In this document: piece after piece, positions 44,039-56,073 of the stretch
How the letters are laid out: each line of letters opens with the position of its first letter
Position numbering within the stretch: position 1 is the stretch's first letter
From: Hyparrhenia diplandra
Taxonomy: Eukaryota > Streptophyta > Magnoliopsida > Poales > Poaceae
Length of the DNA: 64,000 nt
Reading direction: 5' to 3'
Assembly (NCBI GenBank): GCA_015847255.1
Contig: JADLZK010010444.1
Span: 186,001 to 250,000, forward strand
Notes under the pieces: generated by a model
What the model was told of the DNA's origin: nothing
Seen by the model: the letters and a program-made list of their open reading frames with translations, nothing else
Database searches by the model: none
Position numbers and translations under genes: made by a program

Positions 44039-44735
44039 CTTCTACTTTGCGCGACATTTGGTCCAATTGGATTTGGGTCCGAGGAGAAGGTCGGGCGGTC
44101 GTCTGGGTGGAGCCAGGCTGACTGATTACCAAAATCCTGGGATCACCCTTTGGCTCCGGAATTTTATACGAGGACTTGCCCCACAACCCTTGCCATGAGA
44201 TCACCACAGTCCACCTGCACTTTCAACCGTCCTAGGATCACTGCTAGACTCGGAAATTTACGTGAGTACTTGTCTCACAACCGTGATCCGAGATCAACTA
44301 GGCAACACCATTTGCTCATGAACTTCTGCGCAAGACGCAATTTGTCAATCGCGATCCGTTGGTCGGTTTACGGTATCTTCAATTAGACTTGTCGGGATTA
44401 CTCGGACCACAAGTCCTATCGGTGAACCCTACGGAGCCGTTTGGATTCGCGACGAGGTAGAAACAAAGCAAACGTGCGAGCACGGCTTCGAATTTTCCCA
44501 AACACCTAGCGGGTAGGGACTGCCGGTCGAACCTCTCCGAACTCAAACTCGAGAACTAAGCAAGTAGCGCACCCTAGATCGAATCGAGAGTGGACTCCGA
44601 AGAACAACGAAGGGAAAAAGATGGGGATTGCTGCTCGGCACCTGGGTTGGTAATGGCGAAAGCCGATAGATGACGACGAGGAAGCCCGGGGAGAACTCCA
44701 CCCGCACGCCGAGGATAGACCGTCTTTGATACCAT
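44039..44735 (-). other. Leader and primer site of the minus-strand chromovirus
   Basis: About 690 bp non-coding. Next to the LTR the complement of 44722-44734 reads TGGTATCAAAGAC, the tRNA-Met type primer site. 44254-44285 preserves the uninterrupted version of the sequence into which the copia element at 343 inserted. Confidence 0.8.
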
Positions 44736-45032
44736 CGTAACCCCTTTTTGGCCGGTGATCGCCGTCGGCGTGAGCAAAACAGGAATCGCGGTCGGAAGAG
44801 GAAGCGGGCGGGGATGACCCTGCGCCTTGGCCGTGTTCTATTGCTAAAACTGAATGAATGCCGAGTTCCAATACGGACTCCGACTCAAATACGGGAAGCC
44901 CACGACAAGTGGGTCCCGAGGATACAAAGACTCATGACTAAGCGAAACACCGAACAAGAAAACGTAAATGATAAAAAACCCGCCCGACTTCCACGCCCAC
45001 ATCCTTGCTTGGCCTCCGCCACTGGTGTTACA
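44736..45032 (-). repeat. 5' LTR of the minus-strand chromovirus
   Basis: 297 bp; ends GTTACA at 45032 on the plus strand. The other terminus reads CG where the partner LTR has TG, an old C/T change that would itself block integration. Confidence 0.9.
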
Positions 45033-45348
45033 ATGGCCCATCCACGGCTACGGCGTGGAGCCTTGCATGGCCGGCGGTCGGCGGGTACGCACCGGCGGCG
45101 GCGGTGGGCGGCCTGCGTCCCAAGCTCCCGCGGTCCCATCCGCAGCGGCCCCAAGATCCGCCCGATCGTGCGTGCGGCCCTAGCTCCTGCGTGCGAGACC
45201 GGCGTTCGGCCCCCGAATCCGGCGAGGGGCGCGGGCACGTCTCCGACCGCCCATGACCAGTAGCGACCTTCCCGGCGCCGCGGGGGGGCGCCTTCCTAGG
45301 CCACCGCTTGTGGAGCTCGCTCACGGGAGCTCCGACGCCCTCCCATGG
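45033..45348 (+). other. GC-rich host island between two gypsy elements
   Basis: 316 bp, very GC-rich, open on both strands, no domain recognised. Both elements inserted beside the string CTCCCATGG (39141-39149 and 45340-45348). Confidence 0.5.
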
Positions 45349-45656
45349 TGTAACAGCGAGATGGATGGGCGTGAAGCGTTTGCTGGCATATTTCGAGACG
45401 GCGATGGCGTGTTTGGCTTTACGTTTTCATTTGAGTTGTTTACCGCTCTGTTGAGTCTATGATGTTTGGACCCACATGTAAGGGGCATCCCCGTTAAAGA
45501 GTCGGAGTTCAGTATCGTGAACATCTATTCGGACATTCGAGAAATAGAAACTTGAAGCCAAGGCGCGGGGGTTAACCTTGCCCGCTTCCTCGCCCGATCT
45601 ATATCTTGCCGCCTCTCACGTCGTCGGCGATCGCCCGGCGGCCATGGGTAGTTACA
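45349..45656 (+). repeat. 5' LTR of the plus-strand chromovirus
   Basis: 308 bp, TGTAACAGCG...GTTACA, preceded by CATGG. It has clear differences from its 3' partner, so insertion is not recent. Confidence 0.92.
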
Positions 45657-46262
45657 AAGTGGTATCGAGACGGTCTATCCTTTGCGTCGCGGGTGAAGTT
45701 CTTCGACCTTCCTCGTCGTCGATGTCGGCTACACACCTCTATCGGTCGGGGTGATGAATCATCCGTTCCCCACCCAACCCGCCCTTGTTCTTCGTTGATC
45801 CATCGCTTCCTTCTTCCTTCGCATTTCTTTCCGTCGTGTGGAGTTCATAGCGTAATTGGGATCGATCCGTGGTAGTTGGGGTGTTTGCACTCCAGGTGTT
45901 CGACAAATTGTCTCAGTCGGTGCTAGAAATTTCTTCGGATTTGGGTCCTTTGAGCGTTGAATCCAAACGGCTCCGTAGGGTTTACTTTAGCGGGACGTGT
46001 AGTACGAGTAATCCGCACAGGTCTAGTTAAAGATACCATAAATCCGACCACCTGATCGCATTCTCTGGACGAATTTCATGCTAAGAAGGCGGGGTTAGTT
46101 GCAACTTCTAGTTGTTTTTCAATTGATCTCGTGGTGAGGGTTGTGAGACAAGTACTCACGTAAAATTCTGGAACCACGGCGTGATCCCGATTCGGTGGCA
46201 ATTCTTCAGCAAAAGTGGCTTCTATCAAACCATCTAAGCAGACTTAGCTCCCGCTAGACCAG
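45657..46262 (+). other. Primer site and leader of the plus-strand chromovirus
   Basis: TGGTATCGAGAC at 45660 is a tRNA-Met type primer site (one change from tcagag). The leader is non-coding; its first 90 bp recur at 61085-61174. Confidence 0.8.
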
Positions 46263-47470
46263 ATGTCGAAGAGTGCGGATGATGACAATACAAAGTGGGA
46301 GAAGCTCATGGATAATTTTGATCTCATGTTTGGGCAGATGCAGAATATGAGTGTCACTCAGTAAGAGTTGAAGAGCCAGCTTCAATCCACTTCTGTATCG
46401 GTGGATAGGTTGGCTAAGGATCAGCAATTCCTCCCCAACCAGGTCCAAGCTAATGGCCAGGCTGTGGCCCATCTTACTCTCAGGCAATTTGACCAGGAAG
46501 ATGAAGAAAGTGTGTTTGAAGAGGACAGTTCAAAGTCTTCGAGGTGGATGATGATGAAAGTGAGATCTTGAATGTGTTTGCAAAGCACAAAGCTGTTCAC
46601 AAGTCTCATGCTGCTAAGTCAAAGAGGTCTAGAAGTGGTAGAGCTCACGAAGAGAGAGTGCCCAGACATGCCTTGCCAAAGATGAACTTTCCCAAGTTTG
46701 ATGGCACAGGGACCAACAATATGGATTGACAACCGCAAAGATTATTTCTCTGTCTCATTCCATGCCAGTGAAGTATGGGTGCAATCAGCTGCCATGAATA
46801 TGACGGACAATGCCGCTAAATGGTGGCAGGCCTTCAAGCAAAAGAACAAGAAGATTGGATGGACTAAATTCTATTTAGTCTGTAATCTAGAAATTTGGGG
46901 CTGATGACTATAGGTGTTCTCGACAGAGTTGATTGCCCCCGCAACAAACTGGTACTCGTTGAAGAATATACCAAGGAATTTCAGTCTCTACAGCTTGATG
47001 TCACTATGCATAGTGGCATACATGATGAATTGTTCTTTGTGACACATTATATCACTGGCTTAAAGGATGAGATAAGAGCTGTAGTGGAACCACAAAGACC
47101 CACTACAGTGGATAATGCTGCTATAAGTGCAAGGATCCAACAAAAGATTTTGGAAAGGGGCAAACTCAAGTGGCAGAAGCACAATGGGCCTCCTAAGCAC
47201 AAACAAAGCAAGACCACAAGTCCTCTCGGTCCACCAACCATAATTGGAAGGATAGGCAGGCGAGAGATTATAGAAGGGCTAATGGGCTATGCTATAGTTG
47301 TGGAGATAAATATGAGCCGAGGGCATAATGAAGTTTGTGCAAAAAAGATAAAAGATCAAACCAATGCTTTGGTGGTCAATGACTTGGATAGGCATCTCGG
47401 TGATGAGGTTCTCAACAATCTCGAGATACAAGATGCCTTGGCTAAAGAATTTGAGGAGTTATCTGTCAAT
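46263..47470 (+). pseudogene. Gag of the plus-strand chromovirus
   Basis: Starts MSKSADDDNTKWEKLMDNFD at 46263; a stop (TAA, 46362) follows after 33 codons. Later frames keep LPKMNFPKFDGTGTN (46672 on), DNAAKWWQAFKQKNKKIGWTKF, HDELFFVTHYITGLKDEIR and a damaged zinc knuckle (the CX2CG part is changed to a non-Cys sequence near 47290-47340). Several stops and shifts. Confidence 0.82.
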
Positions 47471-47870
47471 GCTTTGTCTAGCTCGGACAATGACAAGAGT
47501 ATGAAGTTGAAAACTCAAGTTAGAGATAAAGTGATGCTGATATTGGTGGATAGTGGCAGCACTCATAGTTTTGTCAGCTCTCAGTTTGTGGAACTGGCTG
47601 GGTTACCAACAGTACCAATTGCACCAACAAGGGTTAAACTAGATGATGAGAATTGGTTAATGACTAACAAAAAGTCAATCGATTCTGGTGGTACTATCAA
47701 GGTACTACATTGCATACTGATATGATTGTGCTTCCCATGTCCCCATATGATGCTATCTTGGGTTATGACTGGCTGATGCAGCATAGTCCCATGAATTGTG
47801 ACTGGGTAGAAAAGACCATGGAGTTCAAAGAGGATGGGAAATTAATCAAGTTGAAGGGCCTCAAGCCATA
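47471..47870 (+). pseudogene. Protease of the plus-strand chromovirus
   Basis: VMLILVDSGSTHSFVSSQFVE from about 47532 with the catalytic DSG, and after a shift near 47700 the DAILGYDWL motif (47750-47772). Ends at an in-frame TAG at about 47869. Confidence 0.82.
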
Positions 47871-47874
47871 GGAA

Positions 47875-49345
47875 TTGAATTTAAAGTCTATGTCCGCCCA
47901 AATGGTGTACAATGTAACTAAGGGCAATGATGTTTGGGCATTTGCTCTGTTGGACCACATACATGAACCTATCCTCAAGATATCTGAGCAAGAGCAACAA
48001 CCAGTCATTTTAAGCTCTTTGGAAGGGTTTAGGGATGTGTTTACTGACCCACAGGCCTTACCTCCATCAAGAAGTTATGACCATGCCATTCCACTTATCC
48101 CTGGTTCAGTTCCCATTAACGCTAGGCCCTATCATTACTCTCCTACACACAAAACTGAGATTAAAAAACAAGTTAAACAATTGCTGCAATCAGTGCTCAT
48201 CATCCACGATCCACGGCCCTTATGCCTCACGTACTCATTGGTCAAGAAGAAAGATGGAACCTGGCGTTTTTGTGTGGACTATAGAAAGCTAAACAACTTG
48301 ACCATCAAAAACCGGTTTCCAATGCCTATCATAGAAGAAATTCTAGAAGAATTGCATGGGGCCAAATACTTTACAAAGCTGGATCTTCGTTTTGGGTATC
48401 ACCGGATCGAATCTTTGGAAGAAGATGAGCCTAAAACAAAGCATTCAAGACACACCAAGGTCACTACCGGTTTAAGGTAATGCCTTTTGGTCTAACAAAC
48501 GCTCCTACAACTTTTCAATGTGTCATGAATGAAATTCTTCAACCATATTTCGGGAAGTTTGTCTTAGTATTCCTAGATGATATATTGATCTATAGTAGTA
48601 CTTTGGATGATCACATAGATCATTTGTCTGCTGTGTTAGCCACTCGAGAAAACACCAGCTATATTTGAAAGAGAACAAGTGCTCCTTTGCTAAGCTCAGT
48701 CTAGATTATTTGGGGCATATTATTTCTAGTGCTGGAGTGTCTACTGACCCTAGCAAAGTGTCAGCTATGATTCAGTGGCCAGCTCCAACCAATTTCACAA
48801 AATTGAGAGGTTTTTTGGGTCTAATAGGGTACTATAGAAAATTTGTGAAGAATTATGGACCGATGGCAAAACCATTAACTAACTGTTGAGATCCAAGAAG
48901 TTTGAGTGGTCAGCATCAGCCTAGTCAGCTTTTGGTGACTTAAAGATTGCTATGTCACAAACACTGCCCCTCGACTCCTCGATTTCCAGCTGACCATTTC
49001 TTTGTGGAGACAGATGCATGCCGTAATGGAATTGAGCAAAATCGATGCAAAGGGGGCAACCAAAGTGGCATATCTAAGTAAAGGCTTAGGGAAAGTCACA
49101 AGAACCTATCTATCTATGAGAAGGAATTTTTGGCTCTTATGATGGCTGTTGAAAAATGGAGACATTACCCGCAACATCAAGAGTTTACCATATTGACAGA
49201 CCATAAGTCACTTGCATATTTGAATGAGCAGAACCTGCATTCTGACTTACAAAGAAAGGCAATGACTAGGCTTATGGGGTTGAAATTTAAGATCATCTAT
49301 AAGCAAGGAAAAGAGAATTTGGCTGCTGATGCCTTGTCCGAGTAG
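47875..49345 (+). pseudogene. Reverse transcriptase and RNase H of the plus-strand chromovirus
   Basis: 47875-48480: linker, then KKKDGTWRFCVDYRKLNNL, RFPMPIIEEILEELHGAKYF. 48480-48668: FGLTNAPTTFQ, VLVFLDDILIYS (LDD catalytic pair). 48665-48889: FLGLIGYYRKFVKNYGPMAK. 49130-49345: RNase H, TDHKSLAYLNEQNLHSDLQRK. Breaks at 48480, 48668 and between 48889 and 49130. Confidence 0.88.
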
Positions 49346-49439
49346 GCCATTTACTCTCATTGTAGGTTGTTTCTTCTGTCCAACCTGCCTAGATCCAAGA
49401 AGTCTGTAACTCCTATGTTACTGACCCTAAAGCTCAACA

Positions 49440-49849
49440 GCTGCTGCACAAGCTAGCAATTAAAAGCCCAGATGAGGCTCGGGCTATTCCTTGGATCAAG
49501 GGCTGATCGGGCACCATGTCAAGATATGGATTGCATACAATTCGACTATCCAAACCAGATTAATTGCAAAGCATTTCACTCAAGTCCATTAGGTGGTCAT
49601 TCCGGCATTACACCAACTTATTTCAAGCTAAGAAGGCACTTTGCCCGGAAAGGTATGAGAAGTGATGTGGAAAGTTACATTAAGCAATGTGAGGTTTGCC
49701 AACATGCCAAACATAGTCTGCACCACCCTCAAGGTTTGTTACAACCTCTCCCCATACCTGACAGTATATGGACTGATTTGTCCATGGATTTTGTGGAAGG
49801 GCTTCCAAAATCTGATGGTTTCAATGCTATTCTGGTGGTGGTTGACAGA
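49440..49849 (+). pseudogene. Integrase, first half, of the plus-strand chromovirus
   Basis: HHCC domain (FHSSPLGGHSG ... CEVCQHAKH) and start of the core (WTDLSMDFVEGLPKSDGFNA) up to the VVVD motif, where the Athila-type element interrupts it at 49850. The frame resumes at 59786. Confidence 0.88.
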
Positions 49850-51162
49850 TGTTGACACCTCTTAAGCTATATATTTATAACTCAACTAAACATGAAATAA
49901 GGGTATAAAATGAATATATACATAGAGTAGGGGCTTTACTAACATAGTTCCACAAGTTTTGGTGATTTGTATCTTTTTAGGGACTTAATAGGTAAAAGCA
50001 GGTAAAAGCCCAGAGTTTGCACCCCATACGATGAGGAGACTTGTCCGTGACGAATTTCAATCCAAAATCCAAAGCAAAACATTCTAGAAGACACCAGAAG
50101 ACACCAGAAGAAAGGAGAAGACCAGAGACCACAGAGTCCTGAAGGTCGCCAGGAATGGCTCTGGCGACCGCCAGGTGGGTCCCACATGTCAGCCTCACAT
50201 TTTTAGGTCGGTTTCTAACCGCCATTAAGGTTGAATATACACCATTGCTCAAGGTCGGTTTGATCCAAGGGTCCTCGTTCATCGCCTCAGGCTATATAAG
50301 GAGACCCCCTGCCCCCTGGCTAGGGCATGAATTCATTATTCATCGACTCGACCTCTCCCGATCAATGACCAAAACCCTACCTCTCCAATTAGAAGAAGAG
50401 CTTAGATCAAGTTGAGTGAGATAGTTAGCAAGTTGAGAGATTAGATCTCAGAATAGTACCCCAAGAGAGTGACTAGATCTAGTCTTGAGAGCTAAAGAGT
50501 GGGTGGAGGAGAAGAAGAGGAAGAAGCCTTGGGACCTATCGGTGACTCCTCTACGCTTGTACCCTCCGGGATCAAAGGCCTCTTGCGCCCGATCCCGAGA
50601 CTTCGTGGTGGATCAACCTTATATTTGAGTAAGTTTCTTGTCTATATTTTCTTTCGGTTTCACGACTCTTTTATTAGAGTACTTTGATTCTTGTCGCTCT
50701 TGAGTTGACGTTGCTACCCCTAGTGCAAGCGCGGTGTTTGGACCCGAATAGCTCGTAGATGCACCCTACCTTCCGGAGTGTGGTAGTTAACGTAGGTGAC
50801 TTATAGTCTGCGTTATTCCTTTGCATTCCACCTCCCGTTGGATAGGCCAACCAGGACCCCGTTCTTCGGAGGATTGCACTCTTTGCTAGTGTTTTTTCCT
50901 TTGAGTACGCCCCCATTAAGAAATATCTTCAAGCCTTATAAGGATATAAACTAGACAACCATAGATATCTTCTCATCCTTTATAATCTCCAAAGTCCTTG
51001 TTACATTCTCGGGGATTTAGTTAGCCTCACGAAGTCTCACACCTTTCTCCCCGTGGATACGATATTAAAACCCTCTCCCCGGGTGAAGTGCTCACCGGTG
51101 ATCCGTTCGCTTATGGATTATACAAATTATAAATATTTTCGTGGGTTAACTTTTTACCAACA
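49850..51162 (+). repeat. 5' LTR of the Athila-type element
   Basis: 1313 bp; TATA box at 50292-50299 (ctatataagg). An imperfect palindrome (ggtcgccagg...ctggcgaccgcc) lies 118 bp before it. High similarity to the 3' LTR points to a younger insertion than its host element. Confidence 0.93.
50292..50299 (+). promoter_or_regulatory. TATA box in the Athila-type 5' LTR
   Basis: tatataag, repeated at about 58922-58929 in the 3' LTR. It is followed by gagaccccctgccccctggc and the presumed transcription start. Confidence 0.65.
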
Positions 51163-51170
51163 AGCATTTC

Positions 51171-51188
51171 TAGCACCGTTGCGGGGAG
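51171..51188 (+). other. Primer binding site, tRNA-Asp type
   Basis: tagcaccgttgcggggag, eight bases after the LTR, compares with TGGCGCCGTTGCCGGGGA, the complement of the plant tRNA-Asp 3' end, with several changes. The site is degraded. Confidence 0.7.
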
Positions 51189-51275
51189 AACGGTTCTTGA
51201 ACACGTGAGCATAACTAAATCTTGTATCATTATCTTAGTGTAGATTTTTCTTTTTATCTTTTGGCTACTATCCAA

Positions 51276-52329
51276 ATGGATACCACCCCCCCTTTACCAA
51301 TTCTTGGCACCCACGGAGCAAACTTATAGGCCTGTGTCATCATCTAAACCTATCCATACAGAGACCTATGAGTTTCTCCCTAGGTTAATAGAGATGGTCC
51401 AAAATATATATTCTCAGGAGAAATAGATGAAAACCCTTTCCTTCATCTCCAAACTTTCGAGGAGACATGTGACTGCCTCCATATTGAAGGCATGTCAAAT
51501 GAAACCATCAGCTGGAAGCTATTTCCATTCTCTTTGAAAGGGAAAGCTCACCGGTGGTACGATCGAAACAAAGAGAAGATGGGAGGCGACTCGGGAACTT
51601 GCTTGACTGACTTTTGTGCAGACTTTTACCCCGTGTCCAAAGTAGTCGACTTCAGGCTCTCGATCCTATCCTCTAAACAGAAGGATAATGAATCTTTGAG
51701 TGCCTCCCTCGGGAGCGTTTTGATCTTCTTTCCAAATCCGGACCTAATCTAGCCATACCAAACCATGTTTTAATTCAACATTTTTATGTTGGTCCGAATA
51801 GAAAATCTAGAAAATATTTGAACACCTCTCGCGAATGGATCATTTATTCATCTTACAATCCCCGAATGCATAGTCGTCTTAAACAAAATAGTGGAAAACA
51901 AAGATAACGATCCAAGCAGAGAAACACTTAGATATAGAAGAAAAAGAAGAAGGATTAGCTAAAACCGACTCCATTTCAAATTCCTTACAACTACCGGTGA
52001 TCCGAACCATTAGAACCGTAAGAACCAGAGGTCACTCCGATCTCTGATTTCTTGCTCGATATCAAGGATGATCTCTTTTCAGATTATGGAAACACCTCGA
52101 GATATCGAATGAAACCTCAGAAGGCTAAAACATCACAAAAATATCCTATAGACCCTTCTGATCAGTCTCAATTACAAGGGACCACGTAAGAGCTTGTCTC
52201 AATCATAAGTAGCTTAATGGTTAGAAGAATCGAGCTTTCCTCTAATGTAATCCGTTTGGATTCACCTTACGTACCTATTCGATTTGCCAAATTGATAAAG
52301 ACACTTTTGATGCTCTCTACAATCCTATT
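51276..52329 (+). pseudogene. Gag of the Athila-type element
   Basis: Starts MDTTPPLPILGTHGANL at 51276 and stops after 17 codons. 51440-51752 preserves the capsid core (FEETCDCLHIEGMS, ETISWKLFPFSLKGKAHRWY, LTDFCADFYPVSKV). 51753-52329 is broken, with stops in all frames. Confidence 0.8.
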
Positions 52330-52800
52330 GTGGGAATAAATATCATGGCATTATCCTTTGCTCATGAGCTTCTCAAAAACATGTCATTGAGCCCCGCAAC
52401 AAAATTGTTACAAAGCCCTTCAGGACAAATTGTCCAAAGCCGAGGAATTCTTTATGTCATACCAATCAAGGTTAACAACATCATGGTACATCTTAGCTTT
52501 CATATCTTTGATATCATGGAGTTTGACCTGTTGATAGGACAACCCATAGAAAGGCTTATTTCAGGAGGACAAACCGGAGAATTAGACATTCGGCTAGGCA
52601 AGGATCTTAGACTCTCATTGCCTATCATCCAAGCTGTCCATGCTAAAACCGAGTCTTGTCCAGAACCAGATCCTATGTAGGAAGTTAAAGAGGCTTCGTG
52701 AGAACACTTTGTGGAGTCTAGTTATGAGGACGATTCAAAGTTCTTTATTGAAGAGGAGGATGAAAATCCTACCACTTGTAACCTTTAGATGAATTTGAGA
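52330..52800 (+). pseudogene. Protease-like region of the Athila-type element
   Basis: 52330-52680: NIMALSFAHELLKNMSLSPA, IPIKVNNIMVHLSFHIFDI and FDLLIGQP, the layout of the gag-pro region in Athila elements (the last is the hydrophobic-G motif). A canonical catalytic D(S/T)G is not clear. Stops at 52678 and after. Confidence 0.65.
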
Positions 52801-52883
52801 ACCCGCCTAGACCTCTTATTGAGCTTAAACCTCTACCACCAGGCCTCACATATGCTTTCCTCAATAATGATTCAGAGTCTCCT

Positions 52884-54340
52884 GTGATCATAAGTGATAA
52901 ACTCACTCCAGAACAGACTCTTAGGCCGATAACCGGCCCTAGAAAATCATCGCTCGCCCTTAGGCTATTCACTTTCGAAGACCTCAAAGGAATCAGTCCT
53001 GCCCTTTGTTCTCATCACATTCCTACAGATCCAGATGTTCCCCCATCTATAGAGCCCCAACGTAGACTTAATAATGCGATGAGAGAGGTAGTTAAAAAGG
53101 AAGTTCTTAAGTTGTTACATGCAGGGATTATATATCCTGTGCCACATAGCGAATGGGTAAGCCCTGTGCAAGTTGTGCCTAAAAAGGGAGGCATGACAGT
53201 TGTTAAAAATGACAAGAATGAGTTAATTCCTCAAAGAACCGTCACGGGATGGCAAATGTGCATAGACTATAGAAAACTAAATAAGGCCACAAAGAAAGAT
53301 CACTTTCCATTGCCTTTCATTGACGAGATGTTAGAGCGATTGGCAAACCACTCTTACTTTTGTTTCCTTGATGGATATTCGGGTATCACCAAATCCCAAT
53401 CCATCCTAGTGACCGAGCAAAACCACTTTTACATACCCATATGGAACTTATGCTTATAGAAGAATGTTTTTTGGGTTATGTAATGCACCCGCTTCTTTTC
53501 AAAGATGTATGATGTCTACATTTTTCTCGAAATGATTAAAGAGATTATGGAAGTTTTCATGGATGATTTTTTCAGTATATGGAAAAACTTTTCGATGATT
53601 GTCTAGAAAACTTAGATAAGGTTTTGCAAAGATGTGAGGAAAAGCACTTAGTCCTTAATTGGGAAAAATATCATTTTATGGTTAGAGAAGGAATATTGCT
53701 TGGTCACCTAATTTCAAAATGGGGAATAGAGGTGGACAAGCCAAAAATAGAAGTTATAGATCAATTACCTACCCCCGTGAATATTAAAGGGATAAGAAGT
53801 TTTTCTTGGCCATGCTGGTTTTTATCGTAGATTCATAAAAGACTTTTCACGTATTGCTAGACCACTCACACCGTTTGTTAGCCAAGGATGCTCCCTTTGT
53901 TTTTGATGATGCTTGTCTAGAAGCTTTTGAAACTTTGAAAAAGGCTCTTATTTCTACACCAATCATCCAACCCCCCGATTGGTCTTTGCCTTTTGAAATT
54001 ATGTGTGATGCCGGTGACTATGTTGTGGGGGCAAAGTGTTAGGGCAAACTAAAGACAAGAAGCATCATGCCATTGCATATGCTAGTAAAACTTTGACTGG
54101 ACCACAACTTAATTATGCTACCATCAAAAAAAAGAGTTGCTAGCAGTTGTTTATGCTATTGATAAGTTTAGGTCTTACTTGGTAGGAGCTAAAGTGATTG
54201 TTTACACCGATCATGCCGCTTTGAAATATTTGCTCACCAAGAAAGATGCTAAACCTCATTTAATAAGATGGATTTTGTTACTCCAAGAGTTTGATTTAGA
54301 AATTAAAGATAAAAAGGAGTAGAAAATTTGTTGTCGATCA
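52884..54340 (+). pseudogene. Reverse transcriptase and RNase H of the Athila-type element
   Basis: 52884-53459: QRRLNNAMREVVKKEVLKLL, GIIYPVPHSEWVSPVQVVPK, WQMCIDYRKLNKATKKDHFP. 53460-53570: FGLCNAP-like remnant and FMDD (53556-53567). 53579-53830: CLENLDKVLQRCEEKHLVLNW, GILLGHLIS. 53854-54322: FETLKKALISTPIIQPPDW, YAIDKFRSYLVGAKVIVYTD, HAALKYLL. At least four shifts or stops. Confidence 0.85.
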
Positions 54341-54399
54341 TTTGTCTAGAATGCATTTTGAAAAACCACATGAATTGCCCATTAATGACTCACTCGGGG

Positions 54400-55720
54400 A
54401 TGATATGTTCTATCGAATAACCCATACCGATCCCCTCGGTATGCGGATCTTGTTAATTTTATGGTTGCAGGATATGTAGCACCAGGGGCGTATAAGAAGC
54501 TTATGTATGAAAGTTGTCACCACTTATGGGATGAGCCATACCTCTTCGAGTTTGCTCGACGGGTCGCTTCGGGAGATGTGTGCCAACAAAAGAAGGACTT
54601 GGATCATTGAAAGATGCCACTCATCACCATATGGAGGACATTATGGGGCATTCAGTAACACATGCAAAGATTTGGCAAGCAGGATTTTTTTTTCGCCAAC
54701 CATGTATCAAGACACAAAAGATTTTATCCGAAGATGTGGAGCTTGTCGAGGCACGGGAATATCAATGCAAGAGATGCTATGGCTCTAACAACCAATCTTG
54801 AGATAGAGCTCTTTGATGTCCGGGAATTGACTAGATGGGACCGTTTCCAAAATTCGGAAGTTATGAACACATCTTGGTGGCCGTTGACTATGTTTCAAAA
54901 TGGGTTGAAGCCATGCCGCGCAGATCTGGCAGATAACATTAGCACCACAAAGATGTTTGAAGAAATTATATTCCCAAGATTTGGAGTTCCACGAATGGTG
55001 ATTAGTGACGGAGGATCCCACTTCATTGACAAAAGATTTCGACGCTATTTAGCAAAGCATGGAGTTCATCACAATATTGCCACGCTTATCACCCTCAAAC
55101 AAGTGGGCAAGCGAGACTTCAAACAAACAATTCAAGAATATCTTGCGTAAGATAGTAAATGAGATGAGAACAAAGTGGAAGGATAGACTTCCGTAAGCAC
55201 TATGGGTATACAGACAGCCTACAAGACACCAATTGGAATGACACCATATCAACTTGTTTATGGCAAAACCTGTCACTCCTTTGCACAGTAGAGCTAGAAT
55301 TCAAGGCTCACTAGGCAATCAAGAGATGGAATATGGATCTTGAAGCCGCAGGAGTAAAGAGGAAGATGCAACTATCGAGTTGGATGAATGGAGAGAGAAA
55401 AGCTTATCATAATGCCAAGATTTACAAGGAAAGAACCAAGAAGTGGCATGACAAGAAGATTAAGACAAAGACTTTCACCCGTGAGATCAGGTACTACTTT
55501 TTAATTCCGGGGTTAAATTATTCGGGCATGGAAAGCTTCGGAGCAAATGGGAAGGACCCTTCAAGGTGGTGAACTCATCATCACATGGAGCGATCACTCT
55601 TCAGGACCACGAAGGTAAGTTATTCAAGGTAAATGGCCAACGTCTTAAAATTTTCTATGAGCCCGATAAGCCCGAGGAATTAGATGTAGTAGAGTTTATG
55701 ATTTATCCTACCCATGAGGC
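54400..55720 (+). pseudogene. Integrase of the Athila-type element
   Basis: 54507-54801: CHSSPYGGHYGAF and the Cys pair of the zinc domain (CGACRGTGIS). 54780-55150: FDVRELTRWDRFQNSE, KMFEEIIFPRFGVPRMVISDGGSHF with part of the DDE core. 55200-55572: TPYQLVYGK-like strings, MDLEAAGVKRKMQL, AYHNAKIYKERTKKWHDKKI. In-frame stops and shifts throughout. Confidence 0.85.
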
Positions 55721-55991
55721 TTAGTTTACGTGAGAATCTGCTTTATGGGCCAAAAGTGCGAGCATTGGGCTAAGAATAGGAGTAATGGACCGAGAGAAAA
55801 AGGGCGACCCAGAATCCAACAGGACTCTGGCGGTCGCCAGAACGCCCCGGCGACCGCCGCCCCCGACTCCCCTCGTGTCCAATTTCCTTCCACCGCATTC
55901 TAGAACATACCTATTAGAATCCCATACTTTTTGGAGCCATTTAGATAGGAATACGTCGCAAAACCCTAACCTCCCATCCAAGACATTCGGA

Positions 55992-55999
55992 CTATATAA
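55992..55999 (+). promoter_or_regulatory. Internal TATA box before the extra ORF
   Basis: tatataaa (actatataaacaagccc) lies 75-82 bp before the ATG at 56074 and about 130 bp after a palindrome (55823-55859) like the one that precedes the LTR TATA box at similar distance. A separate promoter for the extra ORF is suggested. Confidence 0.5.
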
Positions 56000-56073
56000 A
56001 CAAGCCCCATGTACATGCAATCTCATCTCATCCATCCTCCCAAGACCGACGACCAGCACCCATACTTTCCACC

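Larger units (their letters stand above)
39150..45032 (-). mobile_element. Ty3/gypsy chromovirus-type element, complete but decayed
   Basis: 5883 bp on the minus strand, target duplication ATGGC (39145-39149, 45033-45037). 5' LTR 44736-45032, primer site 44722-44734, leader, gag, protease, reverse transcriptase, RNase H, integrase with C-terminal tail, polypurine tract 39461-39473 and 3' LTR 39150-39460. Short LTRs (about 300 bp), tRNA-Met primer and the integrase tail place it among chromoviruses, by size near the Reina group. All genes are broken by shifts or stops. Its leader and gag are related to those of the elements at 1-5763 and 45349-61084. Confidence 0.93.
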
